From positions 18,981 to 82,980 of the forward strand of contig DENL01000005.1 in assembly GCA_002359655.1 (NCBI GenBank): a stretch of DNA of 64,000 bases, given 5' to 3'. Both the position numbers and the translations under genes were made by a program. The DNA comes from Rickettsiales bacterium UBA2645. GTDB lineage: Bacteria; Pseudomonadota; Alphaproteobacteria; Rickettsiales; UBA1997. The notes below the pieces were generated by a model, which saw only the letters and a program-made list of their open reading frames with translations, had not been told where the DNA came from and ran no database searches. Shown piece by piece: positions 17,542 to 25,613 of the stretch; position 1 is the first letter of the stretch, and each line of letters starts with the position of its first letter.

Positions 17542-18876
17542 TTAGACTTTTGCAGCGAAATTTAGCGAATCTTCTTGCTCATGAATTTCTTGATACATTG
17601 AAACCAAAGGCTCGTCAATAACTTCAATTTGTAGGTTTTTGTTAAAACCGTTGAAATCAGTTCTGATGCTGCGTGAGTAGGCGCCAAGCTGACCAATTTC
17701 GATGTAATCACCTTCGGCAATATTTTCTGGCAAATAAAATGGACCTTTCATCGAGTCAAGTGAATCACAAGTTGGACCATAAAAACCAAATGCAACATTA
17801 TTTGAGGTTAGCTCGGTTTTGCCTTTGATTCGAATAGCTTTTGTCGGATAAATAAAACCTGGGAAACCAGCATCAAACAAACCGCCATAAGTTCCATCGT
17901 TTAAATAAAGCATATTTTTTTTACGACCTTCGACACGAACCAGAAGTGAGCCAGATTCCGCAACCAAAGCGCGTCCCGGTTCACACCAAATTCTGCAGTC
18001 TTTGAATCCGAGCTGATTAATTGAGTCGAAAATTTCGTCAAAATAAGAATGTAAATCTGGCGGAGTCATTCCTGGATAAGATGATGGAAAGCCACCACCA
18101 ACATCAATCACATCAACCTTTACTTTTGCTTGTTCAAGAACTTCTTTGGTGATTGCGAGAGCATTGCGATATTCAATTGGATCCATGCATTGCGAACCAA
18201 CATGGAAGCAGATACCAAAACGATCTGCAGCAGCTCTAACTTTTCTAATTAATCCGACAGATTCACTTGGAAGAATACCAAATTTACCAGACAAATCGAT
18301 TGCAGCGTGCGAGTTCGGAATTGCCAAACGCACATGCAAACCAAGGTCTTTGGCGTTGTTTGTAACTTCGAGAATTTTTTTGAGCTCGTCAGATGAATCA
18401 AGCGAGAAGTCACGAATTCCGTGATTAAAGTAGGCATCAAAAATTGCTTCACGTGATTTGATTGGATGCATAAAATACATTTTTACTGCATCACCGAAAA
18501 GTTCGTTGATTAACTTAACTTCAGCCATTGAAGCAACGTCGAAATGCTTGATTCCTGAATCAAAAAGATGTTTTAAGACAGCAACATCTGGATTGCTTTT
18601 TACCGAATACAGTACATCGCTTGGAAATTTTGCGGAAGAAAATTTTTTCAAGAAAAAGCTCGCCGCGCGCTTAATTGAATTTGGACGAATAAAATAAACT
18701 GGAACTGAAGGTTTTAATTCACCAACTTCTTTTTCAACTGTGCTAAGATTATTTTTAACGGGAGTTTGAAAAAACTGCTTCGATCCCTTGTTGGTTTTTT
18801 CAGCGTTTTTTTCAGCATTAAATAAATAGTGAATTTTTGAGTTCACCGCTCCGTCATAACCTTGCTCTTGTTCCAT
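17542..18876 (-). CDS. Ornithine decarboxylase-like PLP enzyme (fold III)
   Basis: A 444-residue alanine-racemase-fold decarboxylase. The PLP lysine lies in VLYSVKSNPD (K93), the glycine-rich phosphate loop is VIDVGGGFPSSYPG, and the C-terminal part has WCEPGRALVAESG and GFYGPTCDSLDSM with the catalytic Cys. Compared with typical 380-400-residue members it carries an N-terminal extension of about 55 low-complexity residues. The family decarboxylates ornithine or lysine; GPTCDSLD fits the ornithine/lysine branch. It leads the operon with the deoxyhypusine synthase-like gene, supporting a role in polyamine synthesis. Lysine decarboxylation giving cadaverine remains possible. Confidence 0.88.
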   Translation of the reverse strand: MEQEQGYDGAVNSKIHYLFNAEKNAEKTNKGSKQFFQTPVKNNLSTVEKEVGELKPSVPVYFIRPNSIKRAASFFLKKFSSAKFPSDVLYSVKSNPDVAVLKHLFDSGIKHFDVASMAEVKLINELFGDAVKMYFMHPIKSREAIFDAYFNHGIRDFSLDSSDELKKILEVTNNAKDLGLHVRLAIPNSHAAIDLSGKFGILPSESVGLIRKVRAAADRFGICFHVGSQCMDPIEYRNALAITKEVLEQAKVKVDVIDVGGGFPSSYPGMTPPDLHSYFDEIFDSINQLGFKDCRIWCEPGRALVAESGSLLVRVEGRKKNMLYLNDGTYGGLFDAGFPGFIYPTKAIRIKGKTELTSNNVAFGFYGPTCDSLDSMKGPFYLPENIAEGDYIEIGQLGAYSRSIRTDFNGFNKNLQIEVIDEPLVSMYQEIHEQEDSLNFAAKV

Positions 18877-19169
18877 TTCTTTTTGAGATGGTTAAAATTA
18901 AGTAAAAGAATAAAAATCCTTAATTTTTGTTTGAAATTTGATGAGCTACGGAAGCTTGATTTCTCTGGTTCCGAGACATGTTTTTCAAACGCAATTTTTA
19001 AAAAAGAGCGCGCAAAGTAAGAACAATTTTTTATTTGTAAATAAGAAATCTTTTAAAATTTTTAGCATCCTTTTTGGCCTGAATTTTCAAAGGCTCTTTC
19101 GAGATAAAAAAGATTTTTTTAAAAGTTATTTTGACAGAAAAATTTGTGCTTAAAAAAAGCAATAATTTT

Positions 19170-19275
19170 TTTGTCCTTTATCCCTTCGGGATACGGAAAC
19201 GCGACACGGGTCGCGCCCCGCATTGCGGGGAACCCCATCCCTTATGTCAAAGGGAAATACGGGATTTTTTTTAAG
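19170..19275. other. GC-rich cluster of small hairpins in the 18877-19296 gap
   Basis: In an otherwise AT-rich gap of 420 bp between pyrB and the decarboxylase gene, four inverted repeats follow each other: ATCCC-TTC-GGGAT, GCGAC-ACGG-GTCGC, CCCCGC-ATT-GCGGGG and CCCTT-ATGTC-AAAGGG. A T-run follows on the plus strand. It may be a compound terminator after pyrB or a mobile palindromic repeat. The remainder (18877-19169) shows no gene or RNA that I recognise; it should hold the decarboxylase promoter. Confidence 0.55.
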
Positions 19276-19296
19276 AGCGATCATTTTAATTCAGAA

Positions 19297-20205
19297 TTAA
19301 GAATTCAAAAAGCAAAGCAATGCTTGCCTGACAGAGACTCCGGCTTCAACTTGCTCGAGAATTAAACTGAATTTTTCATCGTCAGCAAGAGTGGAAGAAA
19401 TTTCAACATCACGATTTATTGGTCCGGGATGCAGCACCAAAACATCTGGTTTAGCGACTTTTAATTTTTCGTGAGTAAGTCCGAAAAGTTTAAAATATTC
19501 TGACAAGCTTGGAATATAACAGCCAAGCATTCTTTCTTGTTGAATGCGTAGCATCATTACAACATCAGCATTTTTGATGCCTTCTTGTAAATCTTCAAAA
19601 ACTTCAACACCAAAATTTTCTTTCAGCCAGTTTTTGTAATCGTGAGTAATTAAAGTTGGCGGTGTAATTACACGAATTTCGCAACCAAATTTTTTCAATA
19701 ACTTAATGTTTGAACGCGCCACTCTTGAGTGAAGAACATCACCACAAATTGCTATTTTTAAATTTTCTAAACTTTTTTTATGTTGCAAAATCGTAAAACT
19801 ATCGAGCAAAGCTTGGCTTGGATGTTCATTAGTTCCGTCTCCAGCGTTAATGAGTGATGCTGAAATATATTTTTTCAGTAGATGAACGATGCCACTAGAA
19901 TTATGACGAATCGCTACAAAATCTGGATTCATCGCGTTGATTGTTTTTGCGGTATCAATAATTGATTCGCCTTTTTTTAGTGAAGATAAAGAGATGTCGA
20001 TATTAACAACTTTTGCGCCCATACGCTTTGCGGCGATTTCAAATGAAGTTCTGGTACGAGTGGAATTTTCAAAAAAGAAATTGATCAGAATTTTTCCGTT
20101 TAAAGAAAAATTCTCTTCATTGTTTTTGAAAAACTTTTTTGCGGAATCATGAATTTTCTGAATGTCTTCTATTCTGAGCTGGTCTATGCTGATTAGATCC
20201 TTCAT
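19297..20205 (-). CDS. pyrB: Aspartate carbamoyltransferase catalytic subunit
   Basis: A 302-residue protein with the carbamoyl-phosphate loop FFENSTRTRTSFE, then SSLKKGESIIDTAKT, AIRHNSSG and the HPSQALLDSF and VLHPGPINRDVEIS segments. These define aspartate carbamoyltransferase, the committed step of pyrimidine synthesis. PyrI is not adjacent, and neither is a pyrC-like partner. It lies 8 bp after the ABC ATPase gene, probably in the same transcript. Confidence 0.97.
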   Translation of the reverse strand: MKDLISIDQLRIEDIQKIHDSAKKFFKNNEENFSLNGKILINFFFENSTRTRTSFEIAAKRMGAKVVNIDISLSSLKKGESIIDTAKTINAMNPDFVAIRHNSSGIVHLLKKYISASLINAGDGTNEHPSQALLDSFTILQHKKSLENLKIAICGDVLHSRVARSNIKLLKKFGCEIRVITPPTLITHDYKNWLKENFGVEVFEDLQEGIKNADVVMMLRIQQERMLGCYIPSLSEYFKLFGLTHEKLKVAKPDVLVLHPGPINRDVEISSTLADDEKFSLILEQVEAGVSVRQALLCFLNS

Positions 20206-20213
20206 TATTCGCG

Positions 20214-21152
20214 CTATTTTGATTTAATTAGATGTTTAAAAACTTCTTCTAAATCTGGCTGTTTAGTTGAAATATCTTTGATTTGAATTTTAGTATCGAA
20301 GATGATGTGAAGGATTTTTTCCACTTCAATTTTTTCTGGATCGTAGGTGATAGAGATCTTGTCGTGAGGTAGAATCCTAGACTCAAGATTTGGAAATAAA
20401 GATTTAATATCAATGTTAGAAGCTTCGGGTGAAGTGATGATTAATTCTTTGCTGGAAAGTAGTTTCATCAGGTTTTCTTTGCGATCACGAGCAATTACTT
20501 GGCCATGATTTATAACGGCAATTTCGTCGCATAATTCTTCAGCCTCTTCAAGATAATGAGTGGTAAGTAGAATTGTTGTTCCTTCTTGATTTAGCTTTTT
20601 GACATAATTCCACAGCTGATTTCTGAGCTCAACATCAACACCAGCAGTTGGTTCGTCCAAAACCAAAATTTCTGGCTGATGAACTAATGCTTTTGCAACC
20701 AATAAACGACGGCGCATTCCTCCAGAGAGACTTCGCGGAGTTGCTGTTGCTTTGTCTTTCAAACCCAAAGCACTGATAATTTCGTCAGTACGACGATCAG
20801 CTTTTCTAATGCCGAAATAGCCAGCGTAAATTTCTAAAGTTTCACGCACATTGAAAAAGGGATCGATGATCAATTCTTGTGGCACGATACCAATTTTAAA
20901 TTTTGCCGCTTGCGCGTCCAAATCAAGATCAATGCCAGCAATTTTTACACTGCCAGAAGTTTTATTAACCAAGCCCGCAAGAATATTGATGATAGTTGAT
21001 TTTCCAGCGCCATTTGGACCCAAAAGGCCAAAGAATGATCCTTTTTTGATTTCTAAATTGACAGATTTTAAGGCGATTTTTTCGGGCGATTTTTTTGATT
21101 TTTTGTAAGTCTTGCCTAAGTCTTTTATTTCAATCGCAAGATTAGAAGACAT
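20214..21152 (-). CDS. ABC transporter ATP-binding protein (ABC-2 exporter type)
   Basis: A 312-residue protein with Walker A GPNGAGKST, Q-loop GIVPQELI, signature LSGGMRRRL, Walker B ILVLDEPTAGVD and switch His in LLTTHYLEEAEE. The C-terminal about 80 residues are the extension seen in CcmA/NodI/YadG-type ATPases. It should energise an ABC-2 permease for drug, lipid or polysaccharide export, but no permease gene is adjacent. grxD lies 3 bp upstream and pyrB 8 bp downstream, so it is embedded in a mixed operon. A lone six-TM permease at 45.6 kb is not obviously its partner. Confidence 0.9.
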   Translation of the reverse strand: MSSNLAIEIKDLGKTYKKSKKSPEKIALKSVNLEIKKGSFFGLLGPNGAGKSTIINILAGLVNKTSGSVKIAGIDLDLDAQAAKFKIGIVPQELIIDPFFNVRETLEIYAGYFGIRKADRRTDEIISALGLKDKATATPRSLSGGMRRRLLVAKALVHQPEILVLDEPTAGVDVELRNQLWNYVKKLNQEGTTILLTTHYLEEAEELCDEIAVINHGQVIARDRKENLMKLLSSKELIITSPEASNIDIKSLFPNLESRILPHDKISITYDPEKIEVEKILHIIFDTKIQIKDISTKQPDLEEVFKHLIKSK

Positions 21153-21155
21153 ATG

Positions 21156-21479
21156 TTAGCTAATCAGATTTTTTGATTTAAATAATTCTTGTAACTCTCC
21201 TGAACTAAACATTTCTTTCACGATATCACAACCACCGATAAATTCACCTTTGACATAAAGTTGTGGAATTGTTGGCCAGTCAGAAAAATCTTTGATTCCT
21301 TGACGAACTTCTGCATCACGCAGCACATCAACATCTAAAAATTCTACACCAACAGTTTTTAAAACATGTGACACAGCGGCAGAAAATCCGCATTGCGGAA
21401 AATCTTTTGTACCTTTCATGAAAAGCACGACGTCATTTTGAGAAACTGTTTCTTGAATTTTTTCTAAAATATTTGACAT
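21156..21479 (-). CDS. grxD: Monothiol glutaredoxin Grx4 (CGFS type)
   Basis: A 107-residue protein with the active-site CGFS (C30) in DFPQCGFSAAVSHVL, WPTIPQLYVKGEFIGGCDIV and the cis-Pro/glutathione-binding region. Monothiol CGFS glutaredoxins bind a glutathione-ligated [2Fe-2S] cluster and hand clusters on, usually together with BolA proteins. It follows a bolA gene by 18 bp, so the Grx4-BolA partnership is encoded as an operon. Confidence 0.96.
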   Translation of the reverse strand: MSNILEKIQETVSQNDVVLFMKGTKDFPQCGFSAAVSHVLKTVGVEFLDVDVLRDAEVRQGIKDFSDWPTIPQLYVKGEFIGGCDIVKEMFSSGELQELFKSKNLIS

Positions 21480-21497
21480 AATTTTTGATGAGGAATT

Positions 21498-21734
21498 TTA
21501 ATTTAACTTGTCCGAAGTCTTGAGCTGCATGGCGTGAAGCACATCACCCAGAATTTCTTTCAGGGCATTATTTACTATCTTATGCTGCTCAACTCTTGTT
21601 TTGCCAGCAAAAATTTTATCAGCAATTTCAACCGAGTAATGATTATCGTCATCAACCAAAGCCACGACTTTGATTTGCGCCTCAGGAAAATTTTCACGCA
21701 GAAGTTTTTCTAAATTTTTTTGAGCAATTGGCAT
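21498..21734 (-). CDS. BolA-family protein (partner of Grx4)
   Basis: A 78-residue protein with the BolA fold: LLRENFPEAQIKVVALVDDDNHYSVEIADKIFAGKTRVEQHKIVNNAL. It has a conserved His in the EQHKIV segment, a ligand position used when BolA and Grx4 share a [2Fe-2S] cluster. It is directly upstream of grxD. The ATG lies only about 10 bp after the U-run of the pnp terminator and I see no Shine-Dalgarno sequence, so expression may depend on read-through. A second BolA gene lies at 41.7 kb. Confidence 0.92.
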   Translation of the reverse strand: MPIAQKNLEKLLRENFPEAQIKVVALVDDDNHYSVEIADKIFAGKTRVEQHKIVNNALKEILGDVLHAMQLKTSDKLN

Positions 21735-21743
21735 AAATTAAAT

Positions 21744-21770
21744 ACAAAAAAAGCGGATCCGAAGATCCGC
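21744..21770 (-). terminator. pnp terminator abutting bolA
   Basis: On the minus strand GCGGATC-TTCG-GATCCGC is followed by seven U. The stem has a UUCG tetraloop. The U-run ends about 10 bp before the bolA start codon. Confidence 0.88.
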
Positions 21771-21790
21771 CTTAATAAAATTAAAATTTA

Positions 21791-21822
21791 TCGAAAAATC
21801 GGGACCGCTCCCGATTTTTCGA
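21791..21822 (-). terminator. Second hairpin downstream of pnp
   Basis: TCGAAAAATCGGGA and TCCCGATTTTTCGA form a perfect 14-bp stem with loop CCGC (plus-strand reading). It lies 41 bp beyond the pnp stop, ahead of the stronger terminator at 21744-21770. It may protect the pnp transcript 3' end or act as a tandem terminator. Confidence 0.7.
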
Positions 21823-21862
21823 TGCAATCTAAAATTAAAATCAAAACGAAGTTTTGATTTTA

Positions 21863-24175
21863 CTAACTAAAAAACCCACGACGCTTTTTAACTGGCTCGC
21901 CGCCGCGATCATCGCGGTCACGACGATCATCGCCGCGTCTGTCGTCGCGTCTTCTATCAGAGCCGCGATCATCACGATCTCTGCCACCACGATCAGAACT
22001 TCTTCTATCGCTACTTCCACGTCTGTCATCGCGATCTTCTCTTTCATCAACTTGTGGTCTGATTGAAAGAGTAGCTGAAATATCTTCGCCAGTTTTTTGA
22101 TCAACACAACGATAGCTTAGTTTTGGACGACCTTTTTTATCAAACCCGATCACTTTAACTTTAACGATATCACCTTCATTGATTACATCTTCGACGAAAT
22201 CAACGCGATACTCGGCAAGCTCAGAAATATGAACAAAGCCATCGCGATTATTTGAAATGCTAACAAACGCGCCAGCATCGATAACTTTAACGACTGGGCC
22301 TTCGTAAATGTCGCCGATTTCTGGCTCGAAAGTAATTTCGTTAACCATGGCTACAGCTTTCTTGATGGCGTCATTATTGTTAGAGCTGATTTTGACTGTG
22401 CCGTCATCTTCAACATCCATCACCACACCCGCAACGGCGCAGATTTCTTTGATGACCTTACCACGAGACCCTATTACGTCACGAATCTTTTTTGGTGAAA
22501 TATTCATAATTTCAACTTTTGGTACATTGGCGTTAAGCTCAGTTCTGGGAGTTCCCATAACTGCAACCATTTTGTCCAAAATATGCATTCTGCCTCCATG
22601 AGCTTGCTCTAAAGCTTTTTGCATGATTTCAGCGCTGATGCCGTTGATTTTAATATCCATTTGAAGAGCAGTGATGCCATTTTTTGTACCAGCAACTTTA
22701 AAATCCATGTCACCTAAATGATCTTCATCGCCCATGATATCAGACAAGACAACATAATCGTTGCCTTCTTTAATCAATCCCATCGCAATACCAGAAACTG
22801 GTTCTTTGATTGGAACACCAGCGTCCATTAAAGATAGGGAAGTTCCACAAACTGTAGCCATTGAAGATGAACCATTTGATTCAGTGATTTCAGAAACTAC
22901 GCGAGTAACATAAGAAAAATTCTCGTTGATTGCAGGAAAAACTGGAGCCAAAGCGCGGTGCGCTAATTTTCCATGACCGATCTCTCTTCTTCCAGGAGAT
23001 TTTAATTGACCAGTCTCGCCAACTGAGTATGGAGGGAAATTGTAATGCAGCATGAATGCTTCTTTGCTCATACCATCAAGACCTTCAACCATTTGTTCGT
23101 CTTTTGACGAACCAAGAGTGGTGACAACTAAAGCTTGAGTTTCGCCACGAGTAAAAAGTGCTGAACCATGAACTTGCGGTAAAATACCAACCTCAATTTC
23201 GATTTGGCGAACTTGATCAAGTTTACGGCCATCGATTCTAGCATGACTTTTCAATATATCGTTGCGAACGATGTCTTTTTCTAAATATTTGAAAATTGAA
23301 GAGATTTTATTTTTAGAAACTCCAGCTTCTTCATTGATAAATTTAGCTTCAACTTCGCTTTGGATTTGCGCAAGATCAGAAGCGCGTTCTTGTTTAGCAG
23401 ATTTTTTGAAAGCTGCGATCAATCTGTCGCCAATAAAAGCGGCGATGTCTTTTTTCAAAGCAGAGTTGTCTTCTTGTTTAACTTCGAGTTTTTTCTTTCC
23501 AGCTTCAGCTGCGAAATCATTGATCAAATCAATGATTGGCTGAAATTGTTGATGACCAAAATTAACTGCCTCAAGCATTTGAGTTTCGGTTAATTCTTTA
23601 GCTTCTGATTCAACCATCAGAACTGAGGATTTGGTACCAGCAACAACCAGATCAAGGGTGCTATTTTTTAACTCTTCACTGCTTGGGTTTAAAACTAATT
23701 GCCCATCAATCAAACCAACTCTTGCACCAGCAACTGGCTCAGCAAAAGGAGCTTCAGAAATCGCTAAAGCAGCAGAAGCGCCAATTAATGCGATGATATC
23801 TGGTGTGTGTGAAATATCGTAAGAAAGTACGGTACAAACGACGTTAACTTCATTATAAAAGTTTTCAGGGAATAGTGGGCGGATTGGACGATCAATCAAT
23901 CTTGAAGTTAGAGTAGCAGCTTCTGAAGGCTTAGCTTCTCTTTTAAAGAAACCACCAGGAATTTTTCCAGCGGCATAAGTTTTTTCTATGTAATTTACAG
24001 TAAGCGGGAAGAATCCTGCGTTTTCAGCGGCTTTTGCAGCAACAGTAACAGCACAAAGAATTGTAGTATTTCCAAATCTAGCAACAACTGAACTGGCTTG
24101 ACGAGCAATTTTGCCAGTTTCTAAAGAAAGGATTTTTCCGTTCCAGTTAATTTCTTTTTTTACAACATTAAACAT
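21863..24175 (-). CDS. pnp: Polynucleotide phosphorylase with Arg/Asp-rich tail
   Basis: A 770-residue protein: two RNase PH-like domains, the alpha-helical linker, a KH domain (ISPKKIRDVIGSRGKVIKEIC) and an S1 domain (GDIYEGPVVKVIDAGAFVSI). It degrades RNA 3' to 5' by phosphorolysis and is part of the degradosome. The last about 60 residues are an unusual repetitive tail of Arg, Asp, Gly and Ser (for example DRDDRGSDRRRDDRRGDDRR), ending GEPVKKRRGFFS. It is encoded in the classical truB-rpsO-pnp order, with a structured leader after rpsO. Confidence 0.98.
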   Translation of the reverse strand: MFNVVKKEINWNGKILSLETGKIARQASSVVARFGNTTILCAVTVAAKAAENAGFFPLTVNYIEKTYAAGKIPGGFFKREAKPSEAATLTSRLIDRPIRPLFPENFYNEVNVVCTVLSYDISHTPDIIALIGASAALAISEAPFAEPVAGARVGLIDGQLVLNPSSEELKNSTLDLVVAGTKSSVLMVESEAKELTETQMLEAVNFGHQQFQPIIDLINDFAAEAGKKKLEVKQEDNSALKKDIAAFIGDRLIAAFKKSAKQERASDLAQIQSEVEAKFINEEAGVSKNKISSIFKYLEKDIVRNDILKSHARIDGRKLDQVRQIEIEVGILPQVHGSALFTRGETQALVVTTLGSSKDEQMVEGLDGMSKEAFMLHYNFPPYSVGETGQLKSPGRREIGHGKLAHRALAPVFPAINENFSYVTRVVSEITESNGSSSMATVCGTSLSLMDAGVPIKEPVSGIAMGLIKEGNDYVVLSDIMGDEDHLGDMDFKVAGTKNGITALQMDIKINGISAEIMQKALEQAHGGRMHILDKMVAVMGTPRTELNANVPKVEIMNISPKKIRDVIGSRGKVIKEICAVAGVVMDVEDDGTVKISSNNNDAIKKAVAMVNEITFEPEIGDIYEGPVVKVIDAGAFVSISNNRDGFVHISELAEYRVDFVEDVINEGDIVKVKVIGFDKKGRPKLSYRCVDQKTGEDISATLSIRPQVDEREDRDDRRGSSDRRSSDRGGRDRDDRGSDRRRDDRRGDDRRDRDDRGGEPVKKRRGFFS

Positions 24176-24189
24176 AGTTTCAGCTTTTT

Positions 24190-24350
24190 ATTATTAATTT
24201 ATAGCAAGCAAGACAGATAAATCTTGCTTGATATATAGAATTACCCTCAAAAACAGGGCAAGGCTTTCGCCATGTACAGCTTTTATACTTATCTACTTTA
24301 AGAAGTTGATAAGCAAAAGGATTTGAAATTGTGGTGAGTCTAAAAGCTAC
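24190..24350 (-). promoter_or_regulatory. Structured rpsO-pnp intergenic leader
   Basis: The 197 bp between rpsO and pnp hold two hairpins. One is CAAGCAAGA/TCTTGCTTG (24205-24230). The other is a nested stem with outer arms near 24274 and 24350 (GCTTTTA/TAAAAGC) and inner arms CTTATC/GATAAG. In enteric bacteria the equivalent pnp leader is cut by RNase III and mediates autocontrol; this layout is compatible, which is inference. Confidence 0.5.
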
Positions 24351-24372
24351 AAATACCAAGTAGCGTTTAAGA

Positions 24373-24642
24373 TTATTTTCTGATTTCTAATTTTTTGATC
24401 AAAGCTTCGTAACGGGCCTCTGACCTTGATTTTAAGTAATCAAGTAAACTTCTTCTTTTGCCAACTAAAATCAACAAACCTCTTTTTGAGGAAAAATCAT
24501 TTTTATGAATTTTAAGATGTTCGCTTAAATTGTTCATTTGTTTGGTGATAACAGCGCACTGAACTTCAACCGAGCCAGTATCGTTTTTGTCTTGAGCAAA
24601 TGCTTTTACTACTTCTTTTTTTAATTTTGTAAGAACTGACAT
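24373..24642 (-). CDS. rpsO: 30S ribosomal protein S15
   Basis: An 89-residue protein with the S15 core: DTGSVEVQCAVITKQMNNLSEHLKIHKNDFSSKRGLL and VGKRRSLLDYLK. It binds the central domain of 16S rRNA early in 30S assembly. It lies 17 bp after truB and upstream of pnp, the usual proteobacterial order. Confidence 0.99.
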   Translation of the reverse strand: MSVLTKLKKEVVKAFAQDKNDTGSVEVQCAVITKQMNNLSEHLKIHKNDFSSKRGLLILVGKRRSLLDYLKSRSEARYEALIKKLEIRK

Positions 24643-24659
24643 TGATTCAGAATAATAGA

Positions 24660-25589
24660 TTAGAAAACATTAACGGGTTTAAGCAGGTTTTTTTCAAAGC
24701 TGGCCAGACCAATTAATTCAACATTATTGACAACAAGAACGATGTTGGCAGCGAAAGGTTCAAGAAATTTATGACTAAGAGACTTACAATCCAGAGGCAA
24801 AGGATTGATTGTTATAATCTGACCATTTTTAAATTTAGAGGCATCTAGATCATCCAATTTAACTTCGGGCATAAAATCCAAGACATCGTGCAAACAAAGC
24901 ATCGAGCCGTCAAGAAAACGGGCGTTATAAGTAGTGACCAGTTTTAACAGGTCAAGCGAAATTCTTTTTTCGTACATAAAATTACCAACCATTAAACGGG
25001 TTAGCACAGAAACATATCCGCACGCAGAAAGTCTTTTGCAAATATCGCGCGATAAAGAACGAATATATGTACCCTTAGAACACTCTGATTCAAACTCTGC
25101 AAATTCAGCAGAATTTGAAATTAATTTGAGCGAAAAAATTTCAACTTGACGTTCTTTAATTTTAAAATCGATTTCTTTTCTGGCTAGTTCATAAGCTCTC
25201 TTGCCATCAATTTTAATTGCAGAAAAGCGTGAGGGAGTTTGTTTTATTTTGCCCAAAAAATTTGGCAAAACTGAAATTATATTTTCTGTTTTTGGCCTAA
25301 ACAAACTTGATTCTGTAACCTTTCCTTCGACATCATCAGTATCACGAAATTCTCCCCAAGTGATGCGAAAAAAATATTTTTTGCGAGCGTCGCTAATGTA
25401 TTGGCAAGTTTTCGTAGCTTTGTTAAGTGCAATTGGCAGAACGCCAGAAGCAAATGGATCAAGAGTTCCGGCATGACCAACTTTTTTTGCACCCGTAACT
25501 CTTTTAATAATCGCTACAACTTTAGCTGAAGAATAGCCAATTGGCTTATCAATGTTAAGCCAGATATTTTTTTGGGAGAGATTTTGCAT
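24660..25589 (-). CDS. truB: tRNA pseudouridine(55) synthase
   Basis: A 309-residue protein with the catalytic motif KVGHAGTLDPFASGVLPIALNKATK (Asp 44), the INIDKPIGYSS-type N-terminus and the PUA-like C-terminal region. It makes pseudouridine 55 in the T-loop of tRNAs. It heads the truB-rpsO-pnp group. rbfA and infB, often further upstream, are replaced here by atpG. Confidence 0.97.
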   Translation of the reverse strand: MQNLSQKNIWLNIDKPIGYSSAKVVAIIKRVTGAKKVGHAGTLDPFASGVLPIALNKATKTCQYISDARKKYFFRITWGEFRDTDDVEGKVTESSLFRPKTENIISVLPNFLGKIKQTPSRFSAIKIDGKRAYELARKEIDFKIKERQVEIFSLKLISNSAEFAEFESECSKGTYIRSLSRDICKRLSACGYVSVLTRLMVGNFMYEKRISLDLLKLVTTYNARFLDGSMLCLHDVLDFMPEVKLDDLDASKFKNGQIITINPLPLDCKSLSHKFLEPFAANIVLVVNNVELIGLASFEKNLLKPVNVF

Positions 25590-25613
25590 CTGGATTAATG
25601 ACTTATTGTCATT

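Noticed and set aside
18877..19169. Riboswitch or polyamine-responsive leader ahead of the decarboxylase gene
   Set aside because: I could not find a conserved aptamer-like fold or a leader peptide; the stretch is plain AT-rich DNA.
21841..22107. Hydrophobic, repetitive minus-strand frame at the end of pnp
   Set aside because: It is an alternate-frame reading of the Arg/Asp-rich tail of PNPase, created by repetitive codons.
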